A stretch of 20,531 nucleotides of DNA from contig CAYJFK010000043.1 in assembly GCA_964369475.1 (NCBI GenBank), positions 1 to 20,531 on the forward strand, written 5' to 3'. Shown one piece after another: positions 1-6,999 of the stretch. The position numbers were made by a program, and so were the translations under genes. Source of the stretch: CAYJFK01 sp964369475 (GTDB taxonomy: Bacteria; Bacillota; Clostridia; Oscillospirales; Feifaniaceae). The notes under the pieces are model-generated. The model was not told the origin of the DNA, did no database searches, and was given only the letters and a program-made list of their open reading frames with translations. The first letter of the stretch is position 1. Every line of letters starts with the position of its first letter.

Positions 1-19
1 ATTTGCAAGGGGGTATTTG

Positions 20-44
20 AGGAGGCTTAAAGGCCTCCTTTTTT
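20..44 (+). terminator. Rho-independent terminator
   Basis: A 7-bp GC-rich stem (20-26 with 33-39) around a 6-nt loop is followed by a run of T to 44. It most likely ends a plus-strand transcript entering from outside the window; no gene for it is visible here. Confidence 0.85.
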
Positions 45-54
45 GTACCTACCC

Positions 55-219
55 CTCAGCTTGGAGAAAAAGTGTTTTCTCCAAGCTGAGAAATCAGCTA
101 AAGCTGATTTTAACGCCCACGGGGCGGGAATTTAACGCCAGAGGGCACCCTAATGGTGCCCCCTCGCCGCTCCCCCTCCTTCCGAAAGGGCTTGATTTTA
201 GGTTTTTCTCCAGCCTGAG
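55..219. repeat. Palindrome-rich intergenic element with imperfect terminal inverted repeats
   Basis: The outer arms, 55-71 and 203-219, are inverted copies matching at 15 of 17 positions. Nested inside are a perfect 16-bp hairpin (55-70/75-90, loop AGTG), a perfect 9-bp hairpin (91-99/102-110, loop AA), a 5-bp hairpin (114-118/122-126) and a 7-bp hairpin (143-149/155-161). No believable coding sequence lies here: the long plus-strand ORF over it is built from the palindromes. The arm core TTGGAGAAAA recurs at 6929 and 18315, so this is probably a dispersed repeat, possibly MITE-like. No transposase is present. Confidence 0.7.
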
Positions 220-255
220 GGTGGTGGGACGAAATAAATCTCGTCCCACCACCCT
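218..255. terminator. Strong GC-rich hairpin, possible bidirectional terminator
   Basis: A perfect 15-bp stem (218-232 with 241-255) encloses an 8-nt loop. On the plus strand it is followed by TTAAAATTTTT, a weak terminator tail. On the minus strand it lies about 20 bp beyond the stop of the 274-702 gene, so it may also end that transcript, though the T-run there is poor. It abuts the palindromic element and could be part of it. Confidence 0.5.
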
Positions 256-273
256 TAAAATTTTTCAAAAGAC

Positions 274-702
274 CTATTGACAAATACTCTTTGTAAACCG
301 AATCATTTCACACATCTTGCCCTTGACCATGCTGCCCAAAAGAGCCCCATCGCTCATGTCAAGTGCACTTGGCAATCTACTTTTAAATATAAAATTCTCA
401 TGCATCGGGTCACCGCAAAGATCATATTCAAGCTCTACCCCAAGTAGCAAATCAAAAAACTTCTTTTGAACCGCCCGATTATACCCCGACACCCAAACCT
501 CAAAGGCAAAGTGCTTAGGGTGATAGATAAAATCCATACAGTTTTCCACAATCCCACTCGAAAAGGAAAACTCCCTAAACTCTCCCATAAGCTCTGCACG
601 CAGATACCTAAAGAGCCTTATAAATTCAAAATATCCCTCTTGAAGTTCGGTATTCTCAATCAAATCCCTGTAAACCCCAAGCTTTTTCAAGTCAAACTCC
701 AC
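274..702 (-). CDS. Small uncharacterised protein, resembles DUF7000-type Firmicutes proteins
   Basis: A 142-residue soluble protein with no signal peptide or membrane segment. The start is GTG at 702, with an AGAGGTGG ribosome site a few bases upstream. The centre has a hydrophobic and aromatic run ending in FEVWVSGYNRAVQKKF (about residues 67-82). From memory this resembles a family of small Firmicutes proteins annotated DUF7000, with a conserved FEVWL-G-N--Q pattern; I cannot check this. The usual proteins are somewhat longer. It starts 26 bp after the MFS transporter stop on the same strand, so it is probably the last gene of that transcript. Function unknown. Confidence 0.7.
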   Translation of the reverse strand: MEFDLKKLGVYRDLIENTELQEGYFEFIRLFRYLRAELMGEFREFSFSSGIVENCMDFIYHPKHFAFEVWVSGYNRAVQKKFFDLLLGVELEYDLCGDPMHENFIFKSRLPSALDMSDGALLGSMVKGKMCEMIRFTKSICQ

Positions 703-728
703 AAAACCACCTCTAACTCAAGCAAAAG

Positions 729-1931
729 CTAAATCTTGGCTTCTTTTTTAGTGCGTGACAAAAACACAAAGGAAAGCAGTGTCGCAATGGCAAAGCCTAT
801 CATTGTCATGTAAAAAGGATATGTAGCATTTATATCGTATAGCGACCCCGCCATAAAAGCGCCTATTATACCACCCAAAGAGCGCATAGCGTTGTAAAAT
901 CCCATTATCAAATTCCTATCCTCAACCTTGCCCTGCGCTGTAACGAGCGACTGCAATAGCGGCATAGAAATTCCGTTAAAGGCAAAGAGCACAACATTAA
1001 ATGCAATAAAAGGAACTACCGTATCCATCGCAATTGCAAGTCCCATGCTGGCAGAGCACATTGCAAAGACTGCAATGACCGACTTTTTAACATCGGTCTT
1101 TTTAATAAGCCACATACATATCGTACTGTTAGCCACAAGAGCAACAATTCCCATTCCACCCTTTATAAAGCCGTTATAGCTCGAAGGGAAGTTAAAAATA
1201 TCTCTAATATAATAATTAAAAGAATGGTCAAATGCCGTAAAAGACATATTTTGGAATGTGCACATCAAGAACAAACATGTCATGGTCGTCGTTAAAAATG
1301 CCTTGCTCGCAATAAATGCCGCAAGTGGGTTTGCCTCCTTTGCCACGGTCTTCCAATTGATATTCTTAAAGGGAATTTTGGCATCGTTCTCACACAAAAC
1401 ATAAAAGAGCACACCGCAAAGCATAAGAGTACCACCCTGAATCCACACAGGCAAACGAGTCTCAATTCCACCTAACAGGCCGCCCACAAGATAACCAAAT
1501 GCACTGCCAACAGCCGTTATCGTAGCATTTATCGTAAGAAATGACCCGAGCATCTTGCTATCCTTACAGGTGTTGACAATATATGTCATTATGCTAACAA
1601 ACAATCCACCCGTAAAAGCACCGGCAAAGGCTCTCGCCACCAAGAAATGCCACTCATAGACCGACAGACCAAACATAATCTGTCCAATACCGTAACCAAC
1701 TCCGCATATAAGTAGCGTCGTCCTACTCGAAATATATGTATTAATCATGCCCCAAAAAGGCGAGGTGGCAAAGTTTACCGTCATCATAACGGCAAGCGCA
1801 TAGCCAAACATATAACTGCCGAGCTTCAAATCTGTAAAAATGGTCGGCGTAACAGGATGAGTAAAACTCGCCGTCATATTAAACAGCACCGTAACCATAA
1901 AAAACAAGGTCATTCTCTTTTTGTAATCCAT
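729..1931 (-). CDS. Major facilitator superfamily (MFS) transporter
   Basis: A 400-residue integral membrane protein with about 12 hydrophobic segments and a short polar N-terminus (MDYKKR), the expected size for a 12-TM MFS permease. The small glycine-rich first half with a charged loop and RAFAGAF-type segment in the fifth helix region fits the drug/metabolite antiporter branch (DHA1-like). I prefer the ATG at 1931: an upstream in-frame TTG (1946) would overlap the AAAGGG ribosome site, which sits 6 nt before this ATG. It lies 99 bp downstream of the metallo-beta-lactamase gene; a weak TATAAT-like site (2016-2021) in the gap could give it its own promoter. The substrate cannot be read from the sequence. 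Confidence 0.9.
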   Translation of the reverse strand: MDYKKRMTLFFMVTVLFNMTASFTHPVTPTIFTDLKLGSYMFGYALAVMMTVNFATSPFWGMINTYISSRTTLLICGVGYGIGQIMFGLSVYEWHFLVARAFAGAFTGGLFVSIMTYIVNTCKDSKMLGSFLTINATITAVGSAFGYLVGGLLGGIETRLPVWIQGGTLMLCGVLFYVLCENDAKIPFKNINWKTVAKEANPLAAFIASKAFLTTTMTCLFLMCTFQNMSFTAFDHSFNYYIRDIFNFPSSYNGFIKGGMGIVALVANSTICMWLIKKTDVKKSVIAVFAMCSASMGLAIAMDTVVPFIAFNVVLFAFNGISMPLLQSLVTAQGKVEDRNLIMGFYNAMRSLGGIIGAFMAGSLYDINATYPFYMTMIGFAIATLLSFVFLSRTKKEAKI

Positions 1932-2030
1932 CGTATTCCCTTTCAACTGAAAAACTCCCTATGTGCGACATCTCGCAACCCACTTCTCACCACATGCCAA
2001 AAGGCACGCCCACTAATTATAACCCTTTAA

Positions 2031-2915
2031 CTACTCGTACAAATCCAAGTCCTCCGCACAAATAACCTCGCCCGAATAGCTCTTTTTTATGTCCGCAACT
2101 ATCTCGCCTTCAATCGAACGCATTTCAGAGATCAAGCTATCTGTGTATGTATTTATATCTATCATATAAACAATATGATAAAAAACAAGCTTCCCTACAC
2201 CTGCCTTAGCGGCAAGCTTACCCAAATCAAATGCCGAGGTATGCACCGTAGAATGATACTCCCTCCAGTGCGGCGCCCTATCCTTTACCCTTTCTGTCGG
2301 ATAGACTTCGTGCACCAAAATATCGCACCCCATAGCCGCCCTTTCAAGCTCTGCTGTGGGGAATGTATCGCCCGATATAAGCACTTTTTTATCCTCGGTA
2401 ATAAACTTATAAGCAAAAGAAGCGGCAAAACTGCCATGATCAACCCTAATTGCCTCTACCGTTACATTGTCATCTTGATAAACAATGCCCGTCTCAATCT
2501 CGTTAACATTGACCTTTACCCCCTCGGGATCTGCCTGTTGAAGCCCTGTAATGCGCTCCTTTATATCCTGTTCGTACGCCTTTAATATATGACCCGTCAT
2601 ATCAGCAAGCCCAACAGGCCCAAAAACATCGAGCGGCACATTCTTGTCGAGCGACCACGGAGTTAATATAAAATCAGGATACCCCGCCGTATGGTCAGAA
2701 TGCAAATGCGTTATAAAAAGCTTGTCGAGCTTGTGCGAGCGCAAAGCATCTATCCCATACTTCCTATAAGCCTCTACACCACGGCGCACAACCCCCGGCC
2801 CACAGTCGACAACATAAGCCTTGCCCCCTACAATAATAGCAACAGAAGGCCCACTCCTATTCGGATCGGAATTGGGTGTCCCCGACCCCAGCATAACAAC
2901 CTGTGTCTTGCTCAT
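2031..2915 (-). CDS. RNase Z-like metallo-beta-lactamase-fold hydrolase
   Basis: A 294-residue cytoplasmic protein with the full metal-binding set of the metallo-beta-lactamase fold: HLHSDH at 70-75, His160 (RVDHG), Asp183 (SGDT) and a final His247 (FYHIVY). The N-terminal LGSGTPN and VDCGPG motifs and the C-terminal HTS (225-227) place it near RNase Z and the arylsulfatase-like branch. It carries HEVYP where true tRNase Z usually has HEATF, so tRNA 3' processing is possible but not assured; a small-molecule phosphodiester or ester hydrolase is the alternative. The start is ATG at 2915, since the upstream GTG overlaps the AAAGGTGG ribosome site. A good promoter lies at 2947-2975. Confidence 0.88.
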   Translation of the reverse strand: MSKTQVVMLGSGTPNSDPNRSGPSVAIIVGGKAYVVDCGPGVVRRGVEAYRKYGIDALRSHKLDKLFITHLHSDHTAGYPDFILTPWSLDKNVPLDVFGPVGLADMTGHILKAYEQDIKERITGLQQADPEGVKVNVNEIETGIVYQDDNVTVEAIRVDHGSFAASFAYKFITEDKKVLISGDTFPTAELERAAMGCDILVHEVYPTERVKDRAPHWREYHSTVHTSAFDLGKLAAKAGVGKLVFYHIVYMIDINTYTDSLISEMRSIEGEIVADIKKSYSGEVICAEDLDLYE

Positions 2916-2946
2916 ATCCCATACCACCTTTCATTCACAATTAGAC

Positions 2947-2975
2947 ATTATACTACAATTTAACCAAATAGGCAA
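2947..2975 (-). promoter_or_regulatory. Sigma-A promoter for the metallo-beta-lactamase gene
   Basis: On the minus strand, a -35 box TTGCCT (2970-2975) and a perfect -10 box TATAAT (2947-2952) are separated by 17 bp. The expected start near 2940 gives a leader of about 25 nt before the ATG at 2915. Confidence 0.7.
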
Positions 2976-3122
2976 CATAACCGCAAATTTTTATACACAT
3001 TGTCTACCTATGCCTACAATACCGAGCCAAGACATTCGTGTTTGTCTAATATAACTAAAAAAACTCTCCTACTATAAGTCAATTTAAACAATAACACAGT
3101 CGCATTACCCTCCTTAAAGTGA

Positions 3123-3128
3123 TATAAT
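3123..3128 (+). promoter_or_regulatory. -10 box for the MATE transporter gene
   Basis: A perfect TATAAT lies 36 bp before the ATG at 3164. I find no good -35 box at the right distance. Confidence 0.45.
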
Positions 3129-3163
3129 AGCACTAAGACAAAAAATAGGAGACGATACACTTA

Positions 3164-4528
3164 ATGAACAACACATCAAAGCTCGGCACAAAAAGCATAC
3201 CAAAGCTCATGATAGAGCTCTCTGTCCCCATGATAGTGGCACAGCTAATCAACATGCTCTACAACTTGGTAGACCGAATGTACATCGGCAGAATAGAAGG
3301 AGTCGGCACTCAGGCACTAACAGGACTCGGCCTTGCCTTCCCGATAATCATGATAGTCTCGGCCTTCGGCGCATTTGCAGGCATGGGCGGCGCACCACTT
3401 GCCGCAATAGAACTCGGCAAGGGCAACAAGGAAAAGGCAGAAAAGATCCTCGGCAACGCAATAATCTTAATCGGATTTTTCTCGCTAAGCTTAACAGCAC
3501 TTTTCTACACATTCCAAGAGCCGCTACTATACCTCTTCGGGGCAAGCGATGTAACTATTGTCTACGCAATGGAATACCTCTCGATATACCTCTTTGGTAC
3601 AATCTTTGTCCAAGCCTCGCTCGGACTAAACCCATACATCTCGACCCAAGGCCGCTCAACAATAGCCATGCTATCGATACTAATCGGCGCAATAACAAAC
3701 ATAATCCTCGACCCCATCCTTATTTTCTGGTTCGACATGGGCGTATCGGGCGCCGCACTTGCAACAATAATAAGCCAAGCGCTAAGCTCTGTTTGGATTG
3801 TACGCTTCCTATGTTCCGAAAAAAGCACGCTTAGAATAACAAAAAACATAGTTAAATTCGACATGGGTGTAATACAAAAGATCGGCGCACTCGGCATATC
3901 CCCCTTTATCATGCAGTCGACAGAAAGTCTTGTAAATATCGTATTCTCAAGCACCCTCCAAAGATACGGCGGCGACCTCTATGTCGGCACAATAACAGTG
4001 CTAACGAGCATAATGCAGCTTATAGTAGTCCCCATGAACGGCTTTACCTCGGGTGTACAACCGATAATAAGCTACAACTACGGCGCAGGCAACTACGACA
4101 GAGTGCGCACCACCGTAAAATACATGCTGGGCGCTGCCTTTATTCTCTCCTTTTGTGCCGCACTCTTTGCAATAAGCAACCCCGAAATATTTGCTAAAAT
4201 CTTCACCGAAGACCAAGAACTAATCAACCTTATATCCGAAGTCCTTCCGATATTCTTCATAGGCACAATGATATTTGGCATACAAATGGCAGCTCAAAGC
4301 ACATTTGTAGGACTTGGCTTTGCCAAAATCTCACTATTTATTGCCTGCCTAAGAAAGATAATACTTCTAATCCCCTTTATCTTCATTCTTGCATCGCAAT
4401 TTGGCGTAATGGGTGTATACTATGCCGAACCCTTGGCAGACAGCCTATCGGCAATAACCTCTGGTGTGTTCCTCTTTGTAGTCTACAAACGAGTGCTCTC
4501 AAACCGACCCTCGCAAATACAAAACTAA
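3164..4528 (+). CDS. MATE family efflux transporter
   Basis: A 454-residue membrane protein with about 12 hydrophobic segments in two homologous halves. The N-terminal LSVPMIVAQLINMLYNLVDRMYIG motif region (residues about 19-42) is the classic first helix of multidrug and toxic compound extrusion proteins. In the second half, MNGFTSGVQPIISYNYGAG (about 293-311) is the matching conserved segment. Length and motifs fit the MepA-like branch found in Firmicutes, which exports cationic drugs or metabolites using a Na+ or H+ gradient; the substrate here is unknown. An AGGAGA ribosome site stands 11 nt before the ATG. The gene appears monocistronic, with a hairpin terminator after it, and is divergent from the metallo-beta-lactamase gene. 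Confidence 0.93.
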   Translation: MNNTSKLGTKSIPKLMIELSVPMIVAQLINMLYNLVDRMYIGRIEGVGTQALTGLGLAFPIIMIVSAFGAFAGMGGAPLAAIELGKGNKEKAEKILGNAIILIGFFSLSLTALFYTFQEPLLYLFGASDVTIVYAMEYLSIYLFGTIFVQASLGLNPYISTQGRSTIAMLSILIGAITNIILDPILIFWFDMGVSGAALATIISQALSSVWIVRFLCSEKSTLRITKNIVKFDMGVIQKIGALGISPFIMQSTESLVNIVFSSTLQRYGGDLYVGTITVLTSIMQLIVVPMNGFTSGVQPIISYNYGAGNYDRVRTTVKYMLGAAFILSFCAALFAISNPEIFAKIFTEDQELINLISEVLPIFFIGTMIFGIQMAAQSTFVGLGFAKISLFIACLRKIILLIPFIFILASQFGVMGVYYAEPLADSLSAITSGVFLFVVYKRVLSNRPSQIQN

Positions 4529-4556
4529 TATAAAGACCTACAATTCCCAAAACTTT

Positions 4557-4594
4557 GGCGGTAAAGAAAATTTCTTTACCGCCATTAAATTTTC
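4557..4594 (+). terminator. Terminator of the MATE gene
   Basis: A 27-nt near-perfect palindrome (4557-4583; arms of 13 around a single base, so a functional loop of about 5) is followed by ATTAAATTTT. Confidence 0.75.
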
Positions 4595-4597
4595 CCT

Positions 4598-4627
4598 TTG
4601 CAAAGTATCTTTTAATTATGGTATACT
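4598..4627 (+). promoter_or_regulatory. Sigma-A promoter (extended -10) for the 4661-6426 gene group
   Basis: -35 box TTGCAA (4598-4603), an 18-bp spacer and -10 box TATACT (4622-4627) preceded by TGG, an extended -10 signature. The predicted start near 4634 leaves a short leader to the ATG at 4661. Confidence 0.65.
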
Positions 4628-4660
4628 TATAAGTAATAGCATATAGAACAGGAGAAACAT

Positions 4661-5131
4661 ATGAACACAAAAAAAGGCGCAGATAAACTGGGGAATGTTG
4701 GAAGTATACTTATAGGTGTATTTCTCGTTGTAGCAGGATTGTTTGCCGAAACGGCCTTTCTTGTCTTGCTTGGAATTTTCTACATCGGCCGTAGCATCGC
4801 CTCCCTTGCCAAAATGGCAGGCGGCACAGATACCGCTCCATACCAGCAAAGCACAAAACAAGGCGGCCTGTCCGAGCTAAGCGATGCAGTTAGAAAGGCC
4901 ATGATAAGCATAAGCGATACAGAAAAAGGCGACAACTTTGATAGGCACTCAACCGACAACGACACATCAGTGGTAACAAATACATACGGCCACTTCGACG
5001 CAGAGCACGGCGAGTATCTAATGCCCGACATCGAGCGCATAAAATGCCCAAACTGCAAAAATGTAACCGACACCTCCCACAGATTTTGCCCCAAATGCGA
5101 TACCGATTTAAAGAAGGCTCTAAAATATTAA
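4661..5131 (+). CDS. Membrane protein with C-terminal zinc ribbon
   Basis: A 156-residue protein. Residues about 14-28 and 31-46 form a hydrophobic hairpin of two membrane segments. A polar, low-complexity linker (50-120) follows, and the C-terminus carries a zinc-ribbon pattern with Cys129, Cys132, Cys143 and Cys146 (CPNC and CPKC). This architecture, membrane anchor plus cytoplasmic treble-cleft or ribbon, is common among small Firmicutes proteins of unknown role. AGGAG stands 8 nt before the ATG. It is followed after 28 bp by the alpha/beta hydrolase and probably shares its transcript. Function unknown; protein-protein contacts via the ribbon are a guess. Confidence 0.8.
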   Translation: MNTKKGADKLGNVGSILIGVFLVVAGLFAETAFLVLLGIFYIGRSIASLAKMAGGTDTAPYQQSTKQGGLSELSDAVRKAMISISDTEKGDNFDRHSTDNDTSVVTNTYGHFDAEHGEYLMPDIERIKCPNCKNVTDTSHRFCPKCDTDLKKALKY

Positions 5132-5159
5132 AATATTAATATAAAACGGAGGGACAACA

Positions 5160-5999
5160 ATGCTCGACATCAAAAACATGTTTACCGACTTTGAAGAATT
5201 CGACGGCAAAGCCCCCGGCAAAATAGAAATCGACCTACCGTCAGACGGGCACACTCTAAACGCAATGCTGCTAAATGCCCCCTACAAAGAAAAGCGCCCC
5301 TTGGTAGTAATGCTCCACGGCTTCCCCGGGCACGAGCGCAACTTAGACCTCGCCGAACACCTCCGCCGTGCCGGTTGTCACGTGCTATTCTTCCATTACA
5401 GAGGCGCATGGGGCAGCCCCGGACATTTCACCTTCGAAGGTGTACTAAATGATGCCAACAACGCCTTTGAATACATGAAGGCAAATGCAGACAAATACGG
5501 CATTAACACCGACCTTATGTTTGCCGTAGGCCACAGCATGGGCGGCTTTGCCACAATTCACACCCTCGCAAAAAGAGGCGACCTTGCAGGAGCAGTAGCC
5601 CTCGCCCCCTACGATTTTGCCGCCTCCTACGAGAACAAGGACGCAAACGAGCAGTACAGCAACAACTTCACAGGCGTGGTATGCGGCCCCTTAGCCCCAC
5701 TAAACCTCGAATTTGAAAATGTCCTTGTAGAGGAACTTGCCGCAAAACACAAAGAGTGGCTACTCCCCTCCCTCGCCCCAAAACTAAAGGGCAAAAACAT
5801 GATGATAATAAAATTCGACCAAGACAAAGGCTCTATCGCCCCAATCCACTTCGACCCACTAAAAGAAGCCTTTACCCCCGAAATGGGCGACAAGCTAACC
5901 TTGGCAAGCTTTAACACCGACCACGGCTACAACTCCTGCCGCATAGGTGTAGCAAAAAAAGTAGCCGAGTGGATAGACAGTCTTTGCAAGGCGAAATAG
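5160..5999 (+). CDS. Alpha/beta hydrolase (serine hydrolase family)
   Basis: A 279-residue cytoplasmic protein with an alpha/beta hydrolase core. It has an oxyanion motif LHGFPG (52-57), a nucleophile elbow GHSMGG with Ser126, and a C-terminal His255 in TDHGYNS. The acid is probably Asp220 or Asp222. The HYRGAWGSPG stretch (79-88) is typical of the BAAT/dienelactone-hydrolase-like and esterase groups. A short cap-like insertion of about 50 residues (155-205) separates the nucleophile and acid parts. GGAGGG precedes the ATG by 6 nt. It is the middle gene of a likely three-gene unit. Esterase, thioesterase or peptidase activity cannot be separated by eye. Confidence 0.88.
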   Translation: MLDIKNMFTDFEEFDGKAPGKIEIDLPSDGHTLNAMLLNAPYKEKRPLVVMLHGFPGHERNLDLAEHLRRAGCHVLFFHYRGAWGSPGHFTFEGVLNDANNAFEYMKANADKYGINTDLMFAVGHSMGGFATIHTLAKRGDLAGAVALAPYDFAASYENKDANEQYSNNFTGVVCGPLAPLNLEFENVLVEELAAKHKEWLLPSLAPKLKGKNMMIIKFDQDKGSIAPIHFDPLKEAFTPEMGDKLTLASFNTDHGYNSCRIGVAKKVAEWIDSLCKAK

Positions 6000-6024
6000 C
6001 AAGCATTCATAGGAGATATACGAA

Positions 6025-6426
6025 GTGTTAAACAGGCCGCAAAGACCGATCGTAAGCTTAATTTTAATTTTTCTGATAGTGATATGTGCCTTTGCCGTAG
6101 CATGGGCCTACGAGCCACGTCATGTTAAATCAAAGCTTGATTACGGCGTTGAGCAAGTCGAACTGACAAGTACCACTCTAAGTATGGTTGTAGAATGCTT
6201 GGATCACCTCGCTGTATATGCCGGTTGCTATCACACTGTTGAACAAAATACAATCTATATCACGGTCTACGGCAGTTCTTACGCAAACATACTCCTTCCG
6301 CTTGTCGATTATCAAAAGTCTGCCGTGGTCACCCTCGAGGGCGACTACTCCGAAGTGACAGAGGTCTATCTTGTAAATCCATATGGGCGCATAATACACG
6401 AGCTTATATGGGAAAAGGATAGTTAG
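6025..6426 (+). CDS. Small membrane-anchored protein of unknown function
   Basis: A 133-residue protein beginning with GTG at 6025, 8 nt after an AGGAGAT ribosome site and 25 bp after the hydrolase stop. Residues about 9-28 form a single hydrophobic segment (VSLILIFLIVICAFAVAWAY) that acts as an N-terminal anchor or uncleaved signal. The remaining approximately 100 residues look like a beta-rich extracytoplasmic domain, with two Cys (about 58 and 68) that could pair. I do not recognise the family. Spacing suggests it belongs to the transcript starting at 4634. Confidence 0.7.
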   Translation: MLNRPQRPIVSLILIFLIVICAFAVAWAYEPRHVKSKLDYGVEQVELTSTTLSMVVECLDHLAVYAGCYHTVEQNTIYITVYGSSYANILLPLVDYQKSAVVTLEGDYSEVTEVYLVNPYGRIIHELIWEKDS

Positions 6427-6549
6427 GGTGATATATGTATCTCCCCCTTCGAAAGGAGTGGAGCGATGATGTTACCCTCCAACCTGAGTTAAGTTTGATA
6501 TAAGGCAAGCTTACAAGGTTTATCCCCACTCGGAAAACAAAAAAATATA
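6427..6549 (+). ncRNA. Structured intergenic RNA candidate upstream of secG
   Basis: The stretch between the 6025-6426 gene and the secG promoter can fold well. GAGTGG (6456-6461) can pair with CCACTC (6526-6531), closing a domain that contains a two-step hairpin: AACCT/AGGTT (6481-6485/6516-6520) and an inner 8-bp stem with one G-U pair (6490-6497/6506-6513). A small CCTT-CGA-AAGG hairpin (6446-6456) lies 5' of it and competes for one base. No known riboswitch or 4.5S, 6S or tmRNA signature was recognised, and there is no T-run at the 3' side. It could be a 3' UTR fold, a processed small RNA or a leader. Confidence 0.35.
6466..6492 (+). CDS. Possible 8-codon leader or remnant ORF
   Basis: A complete AAAGGAG (6452-6458) stands exactly 7 nt before tandem ATG codons; the ORF reads MMLPSNLS and then TAA. 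The initiation context is among the best in the window, but the peptide is tiny. It may be a leader peptide, the start of a decayed small gene (the GGAG-GAGCGATGATG context reminds me of holin-like type I toxin genes of Firmicutes), or chance. Confidence 0.25.
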   Translation: MMLPSNLS

Positions 6550-6578
6550 TTGACAGATTTTGCATTTCGTGATAGTAT
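6550..6578 (+). promoter_or_regulatory. Sigma-A promoter of secG
   Basis: A perfect -35 TTGACA (6550-6555), a 17-bp spacer and a -10 TAGTAT (6573-6578). Transcription should begin near 6585, giving a leader of about 50 nt. Confidence 0.85.
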
Positions 6579-6636
6579 TATCTATGCATTAAGTAAAGAA
6601 TTAAATCTTTGCATATAAATTGGAGGTCAAAAGATT

Positions 6637-6876
6637 ATGACGGCGCTACAAACTGTTTTTGCTGCAATCGAGCTTATTATTGCCATCGCTCTAATTGTAA
6701 TTGTAACTATGCAAGAGTCCGAGCAGGGCGGCATGGGTGCAATTTCGGGCGGAGCCGATACATTCTTCGGCAAGTCGGGCGGCAACCCACGCACAGCAAT
6801 GCTACGCAAGGCAACAATGGGTCTTGGAGTTTTGTTTGTCCTTGTAACAATAGCCACAGTTTTTGTAATAGGCTAA
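6637..6876 (+). CDS. secG: Preprotein translocase subunit SecG
   Basis: A 79-residue inner-membrane protein, the usual size for SecG, which joins SecY and SecE in the protein-export channel and aids SecA cycling. It has two membrane helices (about 5-24 and 56-77) joined by the diagnostic cytoplasmic loop SEQGGMGAISGGADTFFGKS (27-46). GGAGG (6622-6626) precedes the ATG by 10 nt; an overlapping plus-strand ORF in another frame is a shadow. It has its own promoter (6550-6578) and a strong terminator (6889-6925), so it is monocistronic here. The rnr-smpB-ssrA genes that follow secG in Bacillus are absent. Confidence 0.97.
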   Translation: MTALQTVFAAIELIIAIALIVIVTMQESEQGGMGAISGGADTFFGKSGGNPRTAMLRKATMGLGVLFVLVTIATVFVIG

Positions 6877-6888
6877 AAATGTTCATTT

Positions 6889-6925
6889 AAAAGCTGTGCA
6901 AGCGACATGCTTGCACAGCTTTTTT
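6889..6925 (+). terminator. Terminator of secG
   Basis: A perfect 15-bp stem (6889-6903/6909-6923) with a 5-nt loop runs into six T residues (6920-6925). Confidence 0.95.
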
Positions 6926-6928
6926 AGT

Positions 6929-6939
6929 TTGGAGAAAAA
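6929..6939 (+). repeat. Solo TTGGAGAAAAA motif
   Basis: This is the same core as the arms of the palindromic elements at 55-219 and 18315-18415, again just after a gene end. No matching inverted arm was found nearby, so it may be a decayed copy or coincidence. Confidence 0.35.
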
Positions 6940-6999
6940 GGCTCTTAAACGGGCAAATTCATGCCGTTAGACCATAAAAAAACACAAACATTGCAAAAA

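Noticed and set aside
17..280. 87-codon plus-strand ORF at the window start
   Set aside because: It begins inside the terminator and runs through the palindromes; no ribosome site, composition set by the repeats.
1931..1946. Upstream TTG start for the MFS transporter
   Set aside because: The TTG overlaps the ribosome site that fits the ATG at 1931.
6427..6549. Known housekeeping RNA or riboswitch (4.5S, 6S, tmRNA, SAM, TPP, fluoride, c-di-GMP)
   Set aside because: None of the conserved core motifs I remember for these classes is present.
6609..6890. 93-codon ORF overlapping secG in another frame
   Set aside because: Cys/Asn/His-rich shadow of secG; its start lies upstream of the GGAGG that fits secG.
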